Shown here in pieces: positions 34,135 to 44,100 of a stretch of 64,000 bases of DNA (positions are counted from its first letter, which is position 1; each line of letters begins with the position of its first letter). Below the pieces are notes generated by a model, which saw only the letters and a list, made by a program, of their open reading frames with translations, did not search any database and was not told the DNA's origin. The stretch comes from Cohnella endophytica (GTDB lineage: Bacteria; Bacillota; Bacilli; Paenibacillales; Paenibacillaceae): contig NZ_RBZM01000011.1 of the NCBI RefSeq assembly GCF_003628305.1, positions 62,001 to 126,000 of the forward strand. The letters run 5' to 3'. The position numbers and the translations under genes are program-made.

Positions 34135-34548
34135 CTACAATGGTAACCGCCCAACGTCTTCCGTCCGCCCCAACTCCACCCATACCACCGTTTCGTTCCG
34201 TCCGGGCTTGTTATCCGCACATTCCGAAATCTGAGCCTCTGCCTCGGTCGATTCGGTCGTGCGTTTTCTAACGCACTCGATATTTGTATCCCTTCGCGTA
34301 AAACGCTCTACGATCGGTCCCGTTTCGTCCGAAGACTGGTCGAGAACGACCGTAATCCCGACATCCGTTCCGCTTCGCCTTGCGAATTGTTGAATCGACC
34401 TGATATACCACTCGATCTGTAATTGATGATTGCCCGCTACTAGTACGTAATGCCGTCGCTCTCCACCGGAATTCCTCCGGATAAGCCAATGCGCGACTAC
34501 CGCCGCCGCAGCGTAAAAGCCGACAATCCACAATAGATCCGGAATCAC
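34135..34548 (-). CDS. Small membrane-anchored protein of unknown function
   Basis: About 137 residues from GTG 34548, which has a very good AAAGGAGG at 8 bases. The reading continues to 34617, but no site supports that. One N-terminal membrane span (WIVGFYAAAAVVAHWLI) is followed by a soluble part with HYVLVAGNHQLQIEWYIRSI and VLDQSSDETG, which resembles the first half of a GT-A fold (strand, helix, VxDxSSD loop). It lacks the rest of such an enzyme. No clear family; it may be a relic or a regulatory protein. Confidence 0.6.
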   Translation of the reverse strand: MIPDLLWIVGFYAAAAVVAHWLIRRNSGGERRHYVLVAGNHQLQIEWYIRSIQQFARRSGTDVGITVVLDQSSDETGPIVERFTRRDTNIECVRKRTTESTEAEAQISECADNKPGRNETVVWVELGRTEDVGRLPL

Positions 34549-34698
34549 GGCGGCCACCTCCTTTGGGAATGAAGGCGAGAGACGGACATCGGATAGTCGC
34601 TCGGCCATCCCAGCCATCCGTCTACTCGTTCAACACTATATGCCGCGCCCGAACAGGGAGTTCCGGTCACCAACACTTGCTGGGTCAGCGATCCATGC

Positions 34699-34704
34699 TT
34701 GACA
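34699..34704 (+). promoter_or_regulatory. Promoter -35 candidate for the plus-strand nuclease-like gene
   Basis: A perfect TTGACA on the plus strand, about 126 bases before ATG 34830. The -10 expected 17-18 bases later (TAAGCT) is poor, so this is only suggestive. The 34549-34829 interval is a divergent region with nothing else clear. Confidence 0.3.
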
Positions 34705-34829
34705 TTATATATCCGTTCAATTTAAGCTAAAGTCGAATTTACTCATCCGGTCGCGAAGCACGCGCCGCTTTTCCGTCAGTTTAATCTGATGGGGAGGCGG
34801 CTATTTTATTTTGGGGAGAGGGCCTGATT

Positions 34830-35513
34830 ATGGAATTCGAGCAAGCCTACGACGCATTCGTGGAATACCACAGGAAACGTAGAAAGGGGGAGCGACTACG
34901 AAGACTAAACGAGGGCCATCGTCACGCCGAGAAGATGCTTCTAGAAAAAGTGTGGTGGCCGGCTTTCCGGAATTTCGACGGTTTGCATCCAGAATACGAG
35001 GTTAGCGATTTCAAGGACGGCAACAGGTTTCTCGACTTCGCCTTTCTCGAGGCCAACTTGCGGCTTGATATCGAAGTAGACGGCCATCGATCTCACGCCA
35101 AGGACATTAGCCGAGATAAGTTCTCGGACCACCTCATGCGGCAAAATCACTTAACGTTAGACGGCTGGAAAATCATCCGCTTCTCTTACGACGACATTGC
35201 GGAAAAACCGAGGATGTGTCAGCAGTTGCTGTTGCAATTTATGGGGAGATGGGCAACAAACAAACTTTCCCGTCCTATTTACGAATTGCGTGCCGAGGAA
35301 CGGGACATCCTCCGCATTGGGCTTCGGGATTCCACCGGAAAGTTGACCGTTACCGAAATCTGCCTACGCCTCGGAATAGGCGACAAAAAAGCACGCAAAC
35401 ACCTATGTGCACTAGTTGCAGCTGGCTTGATCGCTCCCAGTCGCAACAATGCGCAAAGGATACGTTCGTATCGTCTAACAGCCGCCGCGGATATAGATCT
35501 GTTGGGTATATGA
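34830..35513 (+). CDS. Vsr/DUF559-like nuclease domain fused to a winged-helix domain
   Basis: 227 residues, the only convincing plus-strand gene. Residues 60-125 read like the Vsr/DUF559 PD-(D/E)xK fold: RFLDFAF (Asp69), LDIEVDGHRSH (Glu82, Asp84, His86, His89), then a basic helix with DHLMRQ and DGWKIIRFSYDDI. Residues of about 150-220 look like a winged helix-turn-helix (LTVTEICLRLGIGDKKARKHL, ALVAAGLIAPS). The ribosome site is GGGGAGAGGG. No methylase or restriction partner is adjacent. It may nick or bind DNA; function unknown. Base composition does not stand out. Confidence 0.75.
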   Translation: MEFEQAYDAFVEYHRKRRKGERLRRLNEGHRHAEKMLLEKVWWPAFRNFDGLHPEYEVSDFKDGNRFLDFAFLEANLRLDIEVDGHRSHAKDISRDKFSDHLMRQNHLTLDGWKIIRFSYDDIAEKPRMCQQLLLQFMGRWATNKLSRPIYELRAEERDILRIGLRDSTGKLTVTEICLRLGIGDKKARKHLCALVAAGLIAPSRNNAQRIRSYRLTAAADIDLLGI

Positions 35514-35839
35514 GCGGGGAAAAGCGTGTAAACGGCCACAGGCATTAACGGTCAACAACACCCTTAACCATCCGGTCCATCCTATGGGTAAGCCACTTAA
35601 CGGTCATTTCTGCGCTTAAGTGCCTCTATTCCGGCGTGGCTTCCTAGTAAAATACCTTTTAACCGACCAAAACACCGTTATCCAGCCTCTCTGATCACTA
35701 TTAAGATATTTAAATGCCTTTTTGACCGTTATACCGAGGGGAATGTTAACCTTGCGAGTCATCTCCCGCACGCAAAAGAAAAAAGCGCGATTCCCCGGCC
35801 GGTGAGAGACCAAGGATCCGCGCTTCGCGCTTGCTTCTA
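35514..35839. repeat. Gene-free interval with repeated TAACGGTCA and the degU terminator
   Basis: No open frame here looks coding. The 9-mer TAACGGTCA occurs at 35547-35555 and 35599-35607, and inverted (TGACCGTTA) at 35723-35731; partial copies (CGGTC, ACCGTTA) lie between. Such spaced copies could be protein-binding sites. The right end holds the degU terminator. Confidence 0.45.
35775..35825 (-). terminator. Intrinsic terminator of degS-degU
   Basis: Minus-strand stem AAGCGCG / CGCGCTT, extended inwards by further pairs, followed by TTTTTTC. It starts 15 bases past the degU stop. Confidence 0.8.
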
Positions 35840-36568
35840 TTAGAGCGTAACCCATCCGAACTTAATCGAATTGATAACCGCTTGCGTACGATCGTCCACT
35901 TCCATCTTCTGAAGGATGCTGCTGACGTGGTTCTTGACCGTCTTCTCGCTGATGAAGAGGTTTTCCCCGATCGTCTTGTTGCTCTTGCCTTCCGCCATCA
36001 ACCGGAGGACCTCGGCTTCCCGTCGAGTCAGAGGATTGTTGCCGCGCGGGATGAATTTCGTAACCGTCTCCCGGCTGGCCGCAGCTCCCGAAGTCGCGCC
36101 AATCTCGTCGAGATACGTCATGCGGCGAAGCTGATTGATCAATTTGCCCGTAACTTTAGGATGTATGTATGCATGCCCATCCGCTACCGTGCGAATGGCG
36201 TTGATGAGAGATTCGGCTTCCATATCCTTGAGAAGGTAACCCGTCGCGCCCTTGCGAAGAGTCTCAAATACGTAGCTCTCGTCATCGTGTATGGATAAGA
36301 TAATGACTTTGATTTCCGGGAAAATATCGCGTAACCGCTCGGTAGCCACAACGCCGTTCTCAATAGGCATGTTAATGTCCAGCAGGACAACGTCGGGTTT
36401 CTCGCGGTTGCAGAACTCTAGCACCTGAATGCCGTCGCCGCACTCGCCGATGACCTCTAGATCGTTTTCCATGTTCAGAATTCGCTTCAATCCTTCGCGG
36501 AATAGCTGGTGGTCATCCGCAAGGAGGACTTTAATCGTGCGGGTGGCCGTAGCCGTCTTATTCTCCAT
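35840..36568 (-). CDS. degU: Response regulator DegU
   Basis: 242 residues. The receiver domain is at 12-130 with acidic Asp18/Asp19 and the phospho-acceptor Asp64 (VVLLDINMP). The LuxR-type DNA-binding domain is at the C-terminus ([34 protein letters not shown]). DegU controls motility, biofilm and secreted enzymes in Bacillales. It overlaps degS by 11 bases, with GGAGT before ATG 36568. Located near the flagellar block, as in Bacillus. Confidence 0.95.
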   Translation of the reverse strand: MENKTATATRTIKVLLADDHQLFREGLKRILNMENDLEVIGECGDGIQVLEFCNREKPDVVLLDINMPIENGVVATERLRDIFPEIKVIILSIHDDESYVFETLRKGATGYLLKDMEAESLINAIRTVADGHAYIHPKVTGKLINQLRRMTYLDEIGATSGAAASRETVTKFIPRGNNPLTRREAEVLRLMAEGKSNKTIGENLFISEKTVKNHVSSILQKMEVDDRTQAVINSIKFGWVTL

Positions 36569-37736
36569 GTGCGATTAACTCCTTTCCTGTTTCTGCTTTG
36601 ATAGGTACGTTGATCTTGATTTTCGTGCCGTTGCCTAAGGCGGACTGGATTTCGATCTTGCCCTGTAACAAGTCGACGCGTTCCTTCATCCCGATCAAGC
36701 CGAAATGAGAATGGGAGCGAGTCCGGGATTCCACGACCTCCTGTTGGAAACCCACGCCGTTGTCTTCAATGACCATCTGGATCGTGTCCTCGTAAAAAGC
36801 GAGATCCAACGATACGTAAGTCGGCTGAGCATGTTTTAGAGCATTATTGTAACCTTCCTGGACGAGACGGAACATCGCGGCTTCCATGGCGCTGGGCAAT
36901 CGCTTTTCCTTACCCGACGTATCGAAGACGGCTCTGATCCTTGTCTTCTCTTCGAAATCCTGCACGAATTTGCGAAGCGTAGGCACCAAACCCAGATCAT
37001 CAAGGGCCATCGGCCGAAGGTTGAAAATAATTTTGCGAATCTCTTCCAGACCGATACGGATTTGCGACTTCAGGTCGATCAGCTCGCTACGGACGACTTC
37101 AAGATCCTTCGTGTCCAACAACCTCTCGGCAATTTCCGTCCTTAGTACGAGGTTGGCAAGAGACTGAGCCGGGCCGTCATGAATTTCTCGGGCGATCCGT
37201 TTGCGCTCGTCCTCTTGCGCGAGGATGATTTTGAGACCGATCATTTGCCGGTTTTTGGCCGATTCCAGGATGCGCGTAACTTGGGTCAGGTCTCCGGACA
37301 AGTAATCCAGCACGACGCTCATCTGCAGATTAATCGTGTCCGCTCGCTCTATGGAAAGCTCTACGTTTTTCACCCGATGCTGCAGATCGTCCCTTCGGGC
37401 TTTTAAGTAAGTTTCTTTCTCGCGGTAAACCATGAGATCCAACTGCAGTTGCGTCGCCTTCTCGTAGGCGGACTTGATATCATGCTCGGAATACCGGACG
37501 AAATCCCGGCTCACCTCGGTCAGTCGAATTCTGGCAAGCCGGTAATCCCTCTCGAACCGATCCACTTTATCTATCGTTTCGGATGTTTCTCTTATTATCG
37601 ATTCTAGTTCATGAGTTAGGGAATGCAGCTCGCGACGTGCCGCCTCGCAAATTTCGAACACTTGTACTTTGCTGTCTTCCATTACGGATATGGCATTCTG
37701 AATGACGCGATCTATCTGGTCCACATGAAGCTCCAT
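36558..37736 (-). CDS. degS: Cytoplasmic sensor histidine kinase DegS
   Basis: 392 residues with no membrane span, as expected for DegS. A long coiled-coil sensor region (1-165) is followed by the HisKA_3 phospho-acceptor DERKRIAREIHDGPAQSL (His186) and an HATPase domain with EGYNNALKHA and DNGVGF near the C-terminus. It phosphorylates DegU. ATG 37736 follows GGGGAG. Operon with degU. Confidence 0.96.
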   Translation of the reverse strand: MELHVDQIDRVIQNAISVMEDSKVQVFEICEAARRELHSLTHELESIIRETSETIDKVDRFERDYRLARIRLTEVSRDFVRYSEHDIKSAYEKATQLQLDLMVYREKETYLKARRDDLQHRVKNVELSIERADTINLQMSVVLDYLSGDLTQVTRILESAKNRQMIGLKIILAQEDERKRIAREIHDGPAQSLANLVLRTEIAERLLDTKDLEVVRSELIDLKSQIRIGLEEIRKIIFNLRPMALDDLGLVPTLRKFVQDFEEKTRIRAVFDTSGKEKRLPSAMEAAMFRLVQEGYNNALKHAQPTYVSLDLAFYEDTIQMVIEDNGVGFQQEVVESRTRSHSHFGLIGMKERVDLLQGKIEIQSALGNGTKIKINVPIKAETGKELIAHGE

Positions 37737-37826
37737 GAGTACGACTCCCCTACCTCAGCATGCGCGCCCTTCTGTCGTGATTCCCCACTGGCACTAAGCC
37801 GCTCGGCGCTTGCTAGCAATGCTTAC

Positions 37827-37835
37827 ATCATACCA
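37827..37835 (-). promoter_or_regulatory. Extended -10 promoter candidate for degS
   Basis: Minus strand TGGTATGAT is an extended -10 element about 92 bases before the degS start. No convincing -35 lies 17 bases upstream, so confidence is low. Confidence 0.3.
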
Positions 37836-37882
37836 TAAATCTTAGAAACTAAGAGTAGAGGTTTGAGAGAAATGAGCCCAAA

Positions 37883-40582
37883 TTAACGAATTGTAATGGT
37901 TTTCGTTTTGGATTCCCATCCTACTTTTTGTCCGAGTTGCTCGGAGATTACGCGAACCGGAACATAGACGCTGCCGTTAAGGACGATCGGAGACGCCAAG
38001 ACCGGCTGGCGAATGCCGTTAACCGTCATCGTGCTATTGCCGACCCATAGCTCCAGCATTTTATCGCCTCTCAGAACCGTAACCCGCTTCGCTATATTGT
38101 CCCAGAACACTTGGGCGCCGAGCTTATCGGCCACGAATTTCAGAGGCACGTAGTTGGTGCTCGTTCCCTTCTGAACGAAAGGAGCTCCCGGCAGCGTGAC
38201 TTTCTTGCCGTCTACGGTGGCTTCCTTCTTGCCGACCGTCATGACGATCGTCGGTTGAGCGACTTGAATCTGTGCAGGAGGTACTTGCAGCACCAGATTG
38301 TCGAAAGCAAGCTCTCCTACCATCGCCCGCTCGTCCTGGCCTTCTTCTTGGTTCACGATATATAGCTTGGTGAGTTTGGACGGACCCTTCAACCCTGTGG
38401 CAGCCAAGTCTACGCGGAGGTTCTTCCATCCGGACCAATCGATCTTGTCGGCGATCGTGGCGTACACGGTTTTGCCGTTCACGTCCGTGAACTCCGCTCT
38501 TAGCCAGTTCATGCTCTGATCGCCCAGAACGTCCAGCGTCAGCGTGCTGGGTGAACCGTTAATCGTAATGCCTTTGCCGTCGTTCAGCACGGCGTTGGCG
38601 TATCTCTTGCCGGATCCGACCGTGAAGTCGTAATCCATGACGAGCACCTTGGACGTCTCGCGCCCCGGAATACCGGTCGCGATCGCCGTCGTGCCGACCG
38701 TCTCGACCGGCGTGCCGGCGAAACCGACATTGTAAGAGGCGTTCTCGAAGTTCTCGAGCACTTGTTCCGTACCCGGCGCCAATACGGCTACCGTGCCGTA
38801 GCCGTCGTATCTGGCGATTGCGTAACCGGCAGCGATATTGTTCTGGACGTTAGCCACCGTAATCTTGCCATTGGCGGAATTGGCCGTGAAGCCGCGGAAT
38901 TCCCATTTTACCGAAGATGCGGGAACGCTCAGCTGCCTGCCGTCCGTTAATTGAACCTTAACCGGCATATCGATTACGGCTCCCGGACGAAGCACCCTTG
39001 TGCTCGGCTCGACGGTTAACTGGGCGATCTTCGCTTCGCCGATGACCTCGAGCGAGATTTTGTCGCTGGCCGTTCCGGATTTTACGTTTAACGTCGTTTG
39101 TCCCGATTTGGTAGCCAACAACGACCCGCCCGTCAAAGTACCGATCGGATTGTCGAGCTTCCATACGGCTTGGAGACCGTTCGGATCAAGCGGATTGTAA
39201 TAGGTGTCGTAAGCCTTCAATGAATAACTGGCTTGTTGTCCGATGAATAACGTCTTCTCGCCGCTTGCCGTAATGCCTTTGAGCGCGCCTTGCGGCGCTG
39301 TCGTGTACACGCCGATCCCGTTCGCTACCAGACGTTGGGTCGTTCCGTAGAACGTCGGATGGGAGAGCTGGACCTGGAACTCCCCTAGCGGGCGGGAAAC
39401 CATCGTCGTGGAGCCGCCACCGTCTAGGTTGACCGCTTTCCATGCTCCGATTCCGGAGAGAATCTGCTGAAGCTCTTTTAACGTGACGCCGTTACGGCCT
39501 CCGTTCTCCTCGACCGTCAATAGATACGCGGTCGATCCGTCTTTGGAATAACCGACCGCCGTACGCGCGCGATCAGCCGAACCGCTCACTCCGCTGATGT
39601 CTCGCGTGAAAGCTACCGCGGCTCCGTTGTCCATCAGAAGCGTATGTCCGCTCACCATCATCTGGAAGTCGGCGGCGTTGTACGTCTTGCCGTTCGTCAG
39701 AGACTGCAGCGAATAATCAGCCTTAACCTTATCCCCTAATACGAAATGCGTCTTGATGAAGTTAGCCGCTTCCCCGTGTCCCCGGAGGATATATCCGTTC
39801 GCTGGAATCGCCGTCTTGATCGCTTGGCCTAGCGATACTTCCGTGACGACGCCGTCGACGACTAGAGCTTCCGTCGGCGTCGTTCCGCTCGCCGCGGGAC
39901 GTTCAGGAGCGGTCCATGCGTTCGTGTATATGTACAATGCGTTGACATGACTATAGGCTTTGTTCGTCTCCGTAATATACGAGGACTTGTTCATCCCCGC
40001 GAGAGCGAAAGTCGTCCCGTCCGCGGCGGTCGCCGTGCCGGTGAAATTAAATCGATCGATGATCGGCTGACGGTCGTTGGTCACGCCGAAAGCGTACATG
40101 CCGTTCAACTGCTCGGTACTCACCAGCAAGCTGCCGGAAGTAATCTGAGCTCCCATCGGCACCCCTTCGGCCGCATTGCCCGTACGGAATACGTCGCCGT
40201 TGATGCCCGCTACCGCCCCCGTCTCCTTCGCCATCGCTCCGACGGATTGTTTTCCCGTCACGCTACCTTTCGGCCCGCCCATGGCGTTAAGCTGGACGTA
40301 CGGATTTTTAAGATCGACTTGCAGGACGTGCAACACTTCCGTTGTCTTCGAGGTATCCGAAGGCACCCAACCGTAGGTAATCTCACGTACGCCAGAAGTG
40401 ACGATCGATTCTGCTTGCTTAACTAACTTGTAGGTAACCGCAGCCTGCGTCGTCGTGGACGCGGCGTGCGCCGAAGGAAGATATCCGGCGTTCATCGTTG
40501 GGGCGAGAACCAAAACTCCCGCGAGCAAAGGCAGCAGCAGACGTAAAGGTTTATGTCGGTTTTGCGTTGTAAATTGTGGCAT
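37883..40582 (-). CDS. Secreted phosphodiester glycosidase-like protein with copper-amine-oxidase-N-type stalk domain
   Basis: 899 residues. Residues 1-40 are a signal peptide (LLLPLLAGVLVLAPTM, AHA). The NAGPA-like phosphodiester glycosidase domain covers about 60-430, with GAVAGINGDVF, GVPMGAQITSGSLL and the conserved NLDGGGSTTM. Ig-like and carbohydrate-binding-like regions follow (430-770), including ITASGEKTLFIGQQASYSL. The last 120 residues are two copies of the stalk-type repeat (VPLKFVADKLGAQVFWD; VPVRVISEQLGQKVGWE). The family cleaves sugar-phosphate diesters, so a wall or surface polymer is a plausible target. ATG 40582 follows AGGAG. Transcribed on its own. Confidence 0.85.
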   Translation of the reverse strand: MPQFTTQNRHKPLRLLLPLLAGVLVLAPTMNAGYLPSAHAASTTTQAAVTYKLVKQAESIVTSGVREITYGWVPSDTSKTTEVLHVLQVDLKNPYVQLNAMGGPKGSVTGKQSVGAMAKETGAVAGINGDVFRTGNAAEGVPMGAQITSGSLLVSTEQLNGMYAFGVTNDRQPIIDRFNFTGTATAADGTTFALAGMNKSSYITETNKAYSHVNALYIYTNAWTAPERPAASGTTPTEALVVDGVVTEVSLGQAIKTAIPANGYILRGHGEAANFIKTHFVLGDKVKADYSLQSLTNGKTYNAADFQMMVSGHTLLMDNGAAVAFTRDISGVSGSADRARTAVGYSKDGSTAYLLTVEENGGRNGVTLKELQQILSGIGAWKAVNLDGGGSTTMVSRPLGEFQVQLSHPTFYGTTQRLVANGIGVYTTAPQGALKGITASGEKTLFIGQQASYSLKAYDTYYNPLDPNGLQAVWKLDNPIGTLTGGSLLATKSGQTTLNVKSGTASDKISLEVIGEAKIAQLTVEPSTRVLRPGAVIDMPVKVQLTDGRQLSVPASSVKWEFRGFTANSANGKITVANVQNNIAAGYAIARYDGYGTVAVLAPGTEQVLENFENASYNVGFAGTPVETVGTTAIATGIPGRETSKVLVMDYDFTVGSGKRYANAVLNDGKGITINGSPSTLTLDVLGDQSMNWLRAEFTDVNGKTVYATIADKIDWSGWKNLRVDLAATGLKGPSKLTKLYIVNQEEGQDERAMVGELAFDNLVLQVPPAQIQVAQPTIVMTVGKKEATVDGKKVTLPGAPFVQKGTSTNYVPLKFVADKLGAQVFWDNIAKRVTVLRGDKMLELWVGNSTMTVNGIRQPVLASPIVLNGSVYVPVRVISEQLGQKVGWESKTKTITIR

Positions 40583-40598
40583 TCCATTCTCCTGTAAG

Positions 40599-40653
40599 TC
40601 TATTAGATTTGGATAAGAGCGTCGAAGCTCCCAATTGTCCTTAATCTATTAGA
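40599..40653. repeat. Two TCTATTAGA copies upstream of the glycosidase gene
   Basis: TCTATTAGA at 40599-40607 and 40645-40653, 46 bases apart, in the leader or promoter region of the secreted glycosidase gene. The spacing (about four helical turns) would suit a repressor, but no known motif was recognised. Confidence 0.35.
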
Positions 40654-40732
40654 CTCTTTAAGAGGCAAAAAGTTACACCCCATTAAAGATTATTAATAGG
40701 CCGATCGTCGAGAGAAAGGCGAGCAAGGCAAC

Positions 40733-40759
40733 AAAAAAAGCGGCCAAGTGCGCCGCTTT
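40733..40759 (-). terminator. Intrinsic terminator after the YjbR gene
   Basis: Minus-strand stem AAAGCGGC / GCCGCTTT with a seven-base loop and a T run, 5 bases past the stop at 40764. Confidence 0.85.
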
Positions 40760-40763
40760 CCCG

Positions 40764-41123
40764 TTATTGTATGTCCTCCCGCTCCCGCTTGGTCAGCTTT
40801 CCCCAAGCGAGGCGGTAGGATTGCTCCAGCATCGCGAGCAACTCGCCGTCCGGAACCTCTCCGTTCAGTAGGACGGTATTCCAATGTCTCTTGTTCATAT
40901 GGTATCCCGGAAGTACCGTCCCGGGATATTGCTGCCGGAGCAGCCATGCCTCCTCGGGATCGGCTTTTAAGTTGACGCTCTCCGACTCTCCCGTCTTGCC
41001 GAACAACGCGAACATCTTGCTTCCGACGAACAATACGGGCAAGTCCGGATCGAAGGGATATTTCAGCGCGGTTCCCTTCCACTTCTTCCCCTTCGCTATG
41101 AGCTGATTATGGTTCAGGCTCAT
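40764..41123 (-). CDS. MmcQ/YjbR family protein
   Basis: 119 residues of the small MmcQ/YjbR family, a double-wing DNA-binding-like fold of unclear function. Visible family features are FVGSKMFALFG near residue 34, VNLKADPEEAWLLR, and HMNKRHWNTVLL near residue 78. The start ATG 41123 overlaps the stop of the SLH-protein gene (ATGA), with no good ribosome site of its own, so its synthesis appears coupled to that large secreted protein. Confidence 0.85.
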   Translation of the reverse strand: MSLNHNQLIAKGKKWKGTALKYPFDPDLPVLFVGSKMFALFGKTGESESVNLKADPEEAWLLRQQYPGTVLPGYHMNKRHWNTVLLNGEVPDGELLAMLEQSYRLAWGKLTKREREDIQ

Positions 41124-44100
41124 AGGAAATTAACGTACTCAAGGAATCGTTTGATCATAATCGCCGCTTCCGCGCGGGTCGCGTTGCTTTGCGGGTTAAT
41201 CGTATTCGCCGTCGAGCCTTTGATGAATCCGGCGGTTACGCAAATGGACATCCCGTCCTTCGCCCAGTTGCTCACTTTATTCTTGTCCTTAAATGCGTTT
41301 AGAGCGGAACTCGATGTACTCGTCTGCACGCCAACGTAATTCATGGCTCTCACGAGCATCGTCGCCATTTCTTCGCGTGTTACTGCAGCGTTCGGACGGA
41401 ATTTGCCATCGCTTCCTCCTTCTACGATTCCCGCTTTGCTTACCGCGCCGATATAAGCGGCTTTAAGGTTTTGAACGGAAACGTCCGAATAACGCGAGGC
41501 TGCCGTACGATCCCCATCCAATCCGATTCCGCGAGCGATGAACTCGGCGAACTCGGATCTCGTAATGCTCCTGCCGGGAGCAAAGGTTTTAACCGTATAA
41601 CCCGGCACGATGAATTTGGAAGCAAGGAGCAATACTTCGTTACTCGCCCAGTGCTTATCCATATCCGTAAATGTCGCGTTTTTGCGAACTACGGCATACG
41701 TGCTATTGCCCTTGCGCATGAAGTTAACTCTAGTCGTTCCTCCGGAGCCTTCAATGACGGTCGGTACGTATACCAGCTCATTCGAAGCGCTATCCAAGCG
41801 AACGACCGAGACATTGCTCGTCGAACCGGATAACGACGATAACACGAATGTACGCTTCACGAACGAATCGTAATTGTCTATCGCTTTTACGTTCGTTCCC
41901 GTTAGGATGCCGGCGGAGAAATCCGCAGGCGTCGCCAAGGACTGCGCTCCGATTATGTTCAATGCCGATACGACCGGAGCGCTGGCATTTTTCTCGATGC
42001 TGAGTTGCAAGTAGGACGAATTGGTATTCCCGCCCGCTAGATAGATTTCTTTGCTATAGTTCACCGCGGTAAGCGGCAACTCGAACTGCAAGTCTCCGAA
42101 GTCTACCCTGAACGATGCATTGGAGGCTCTGGAAGCCGCGTCCATGATCGCGCTGATCGGAATCGCCACCAACGCTCCGAGCTCCGTAGACGGAACCTTG
42201 AAAGTGACGCGAGGAACGCTGACACCGCCGCTTTGCCTAATCGTGTCATAGGCTCCGAGGAACTTCGTCCCGTCCAAGGTATATCTGACCGTCGATCTTC
42301 CGGAAGGCAATGCGCCTGATCCCGTGGACGATGTCTTGGCAACGACGAACTGCAGTCCTCCCGTGCTATCCGCCTCAAGGTAATCCGGGAGATTAACAAT
42401 CGTAGAAGATTGATTTGTAACGGCCGTCTCCGCAATCGCGGCGACCGGCTGATTCAGTTGGTCTTTCAACGGAACCCCTGTCGGCATATAACTCAACGAA
42501 ACGGTCTGGCCGGTCTTGACCGGGGTTGCAAGAGTTAGGTTCACGGTCGCTCCCGATACGGCGATCGAGCTAATGCTAGAGAAAGTACCGTCGACCTTGA
42601 CATAATATTGCGACGAGTACGGAACGGAAGTCGCATTAAGCGGGGCGCTATAGGTCAGCGTTATTACTCCCGCTTTAACGACGGCGGAAGAAAGTACCGC
42701 CGTAATCGATGAACTCGCTACGATACGATAACTATTAATGGCCACCGCGGCGTTTCCCGCCAAATCCTTGATGCCTGTACCGCCCGGAATATAGGAAACG
42801 TAGAGAACCGCGTCGGTCTCGATCGCTTGGGTCATTGTCAATTCGACCGCGTTATTCGTGACGACCACCGAGGATATCGCCGCCGCCGTTGATCCCTTTA
42901 TTACGGAGAAATTGGACTTCAACGGAACGGAGTTCATATCCAGGCCCTCGTTAAAGGTTAACGTAATCTTCGTCCCCACAGCCGTTGCGCTTGCTAGAAC
43001 GGGAGGAGTGATATCGTTCGCGTTCTGTACGTAGAAATCAGCGAACCCCGTTACCGCGTTGCCGCTTAGATCCCGAAGCGGCGCCGCTCCCGGCGCGTAG
43101 GACACGCTTACCGATTGAACGTTCACGCTCGCGTAAGGTATCGTCAGCGTTACCGTTGTGCCGCTTGCCGAGATGTTGCTAACGCCTTGGGCGACGCCGT
43201 TATATTTGACGACGAATTGAGAGACGGCACCGCTCGTCAGAGCGGCCAAAGATTTGTTGAACGTTAACGTAAGAACCGTGCCGTTCAACATTCCGCTGAC
43301 CGGTCTTGCCAAAGTCGTATCCAGCGTGTTCGTAACTTCTTTCGCCGTGAATGGCGCAGCCGGATTACCCGATAGATCCTTCAGGATGTGATTACTGTCC
43401 GAATCACGGGTATACGAGACTTTTACGGCTTGGCCGACGGCAACCCCGGATTGCATCGTCAACCGAACCGTTCTGCCCACGATCGAGATCGCGTTAACTT
43501 GCCTAGGAACGTCGTTAACCGTAACGAAGAAGTTTGACGGATATGGAACGAAGTCTTCATCCAGGTCTTTGTTATAAGTTAACACGAGCGCGCTGCCATC
43601 CATCATCGCGCTCACGAATACAGGCGCAGTCGTATCCGTTCCGATCGTCTGGAAGGTCCACCGGTAATCGTTCAGAATTCCCGGGAACGGATTAGCGGCG
43701 ACGTCCGTAATGGCGTTATTAGGTACGTTAACGATATAGGATGTAGCCATCGTCAGTCCCGGCGTCGTCAGGTTGACCTTACGTGAATTCGCAGAATCAG
43801 CCGATAAAGTCGCCGGTATTCCGGTTCCCCTCACGGCGCCGATGACGGGATAGATCGTAGCCGTCACTCCCGCATTCACTAGAATCGGTTCGTCGAACAA
43901 CATGGACAGAGTCGCGTTGGTCTTTACGCTATTCGTTCCGGATACCGGCGACGTGCTGACCAATTCTGGCGGCGTAGTATCGGAGGAGATTCTGAACCAC
44001 CAGGAGCTATAGTCCGTTGTTGCTATGCCCGCATAGGCGTTACCGGACAAATCCGTTATCGCTAGCGATCCGATCTGAACGGCATAGGATGTGTTCTTGA

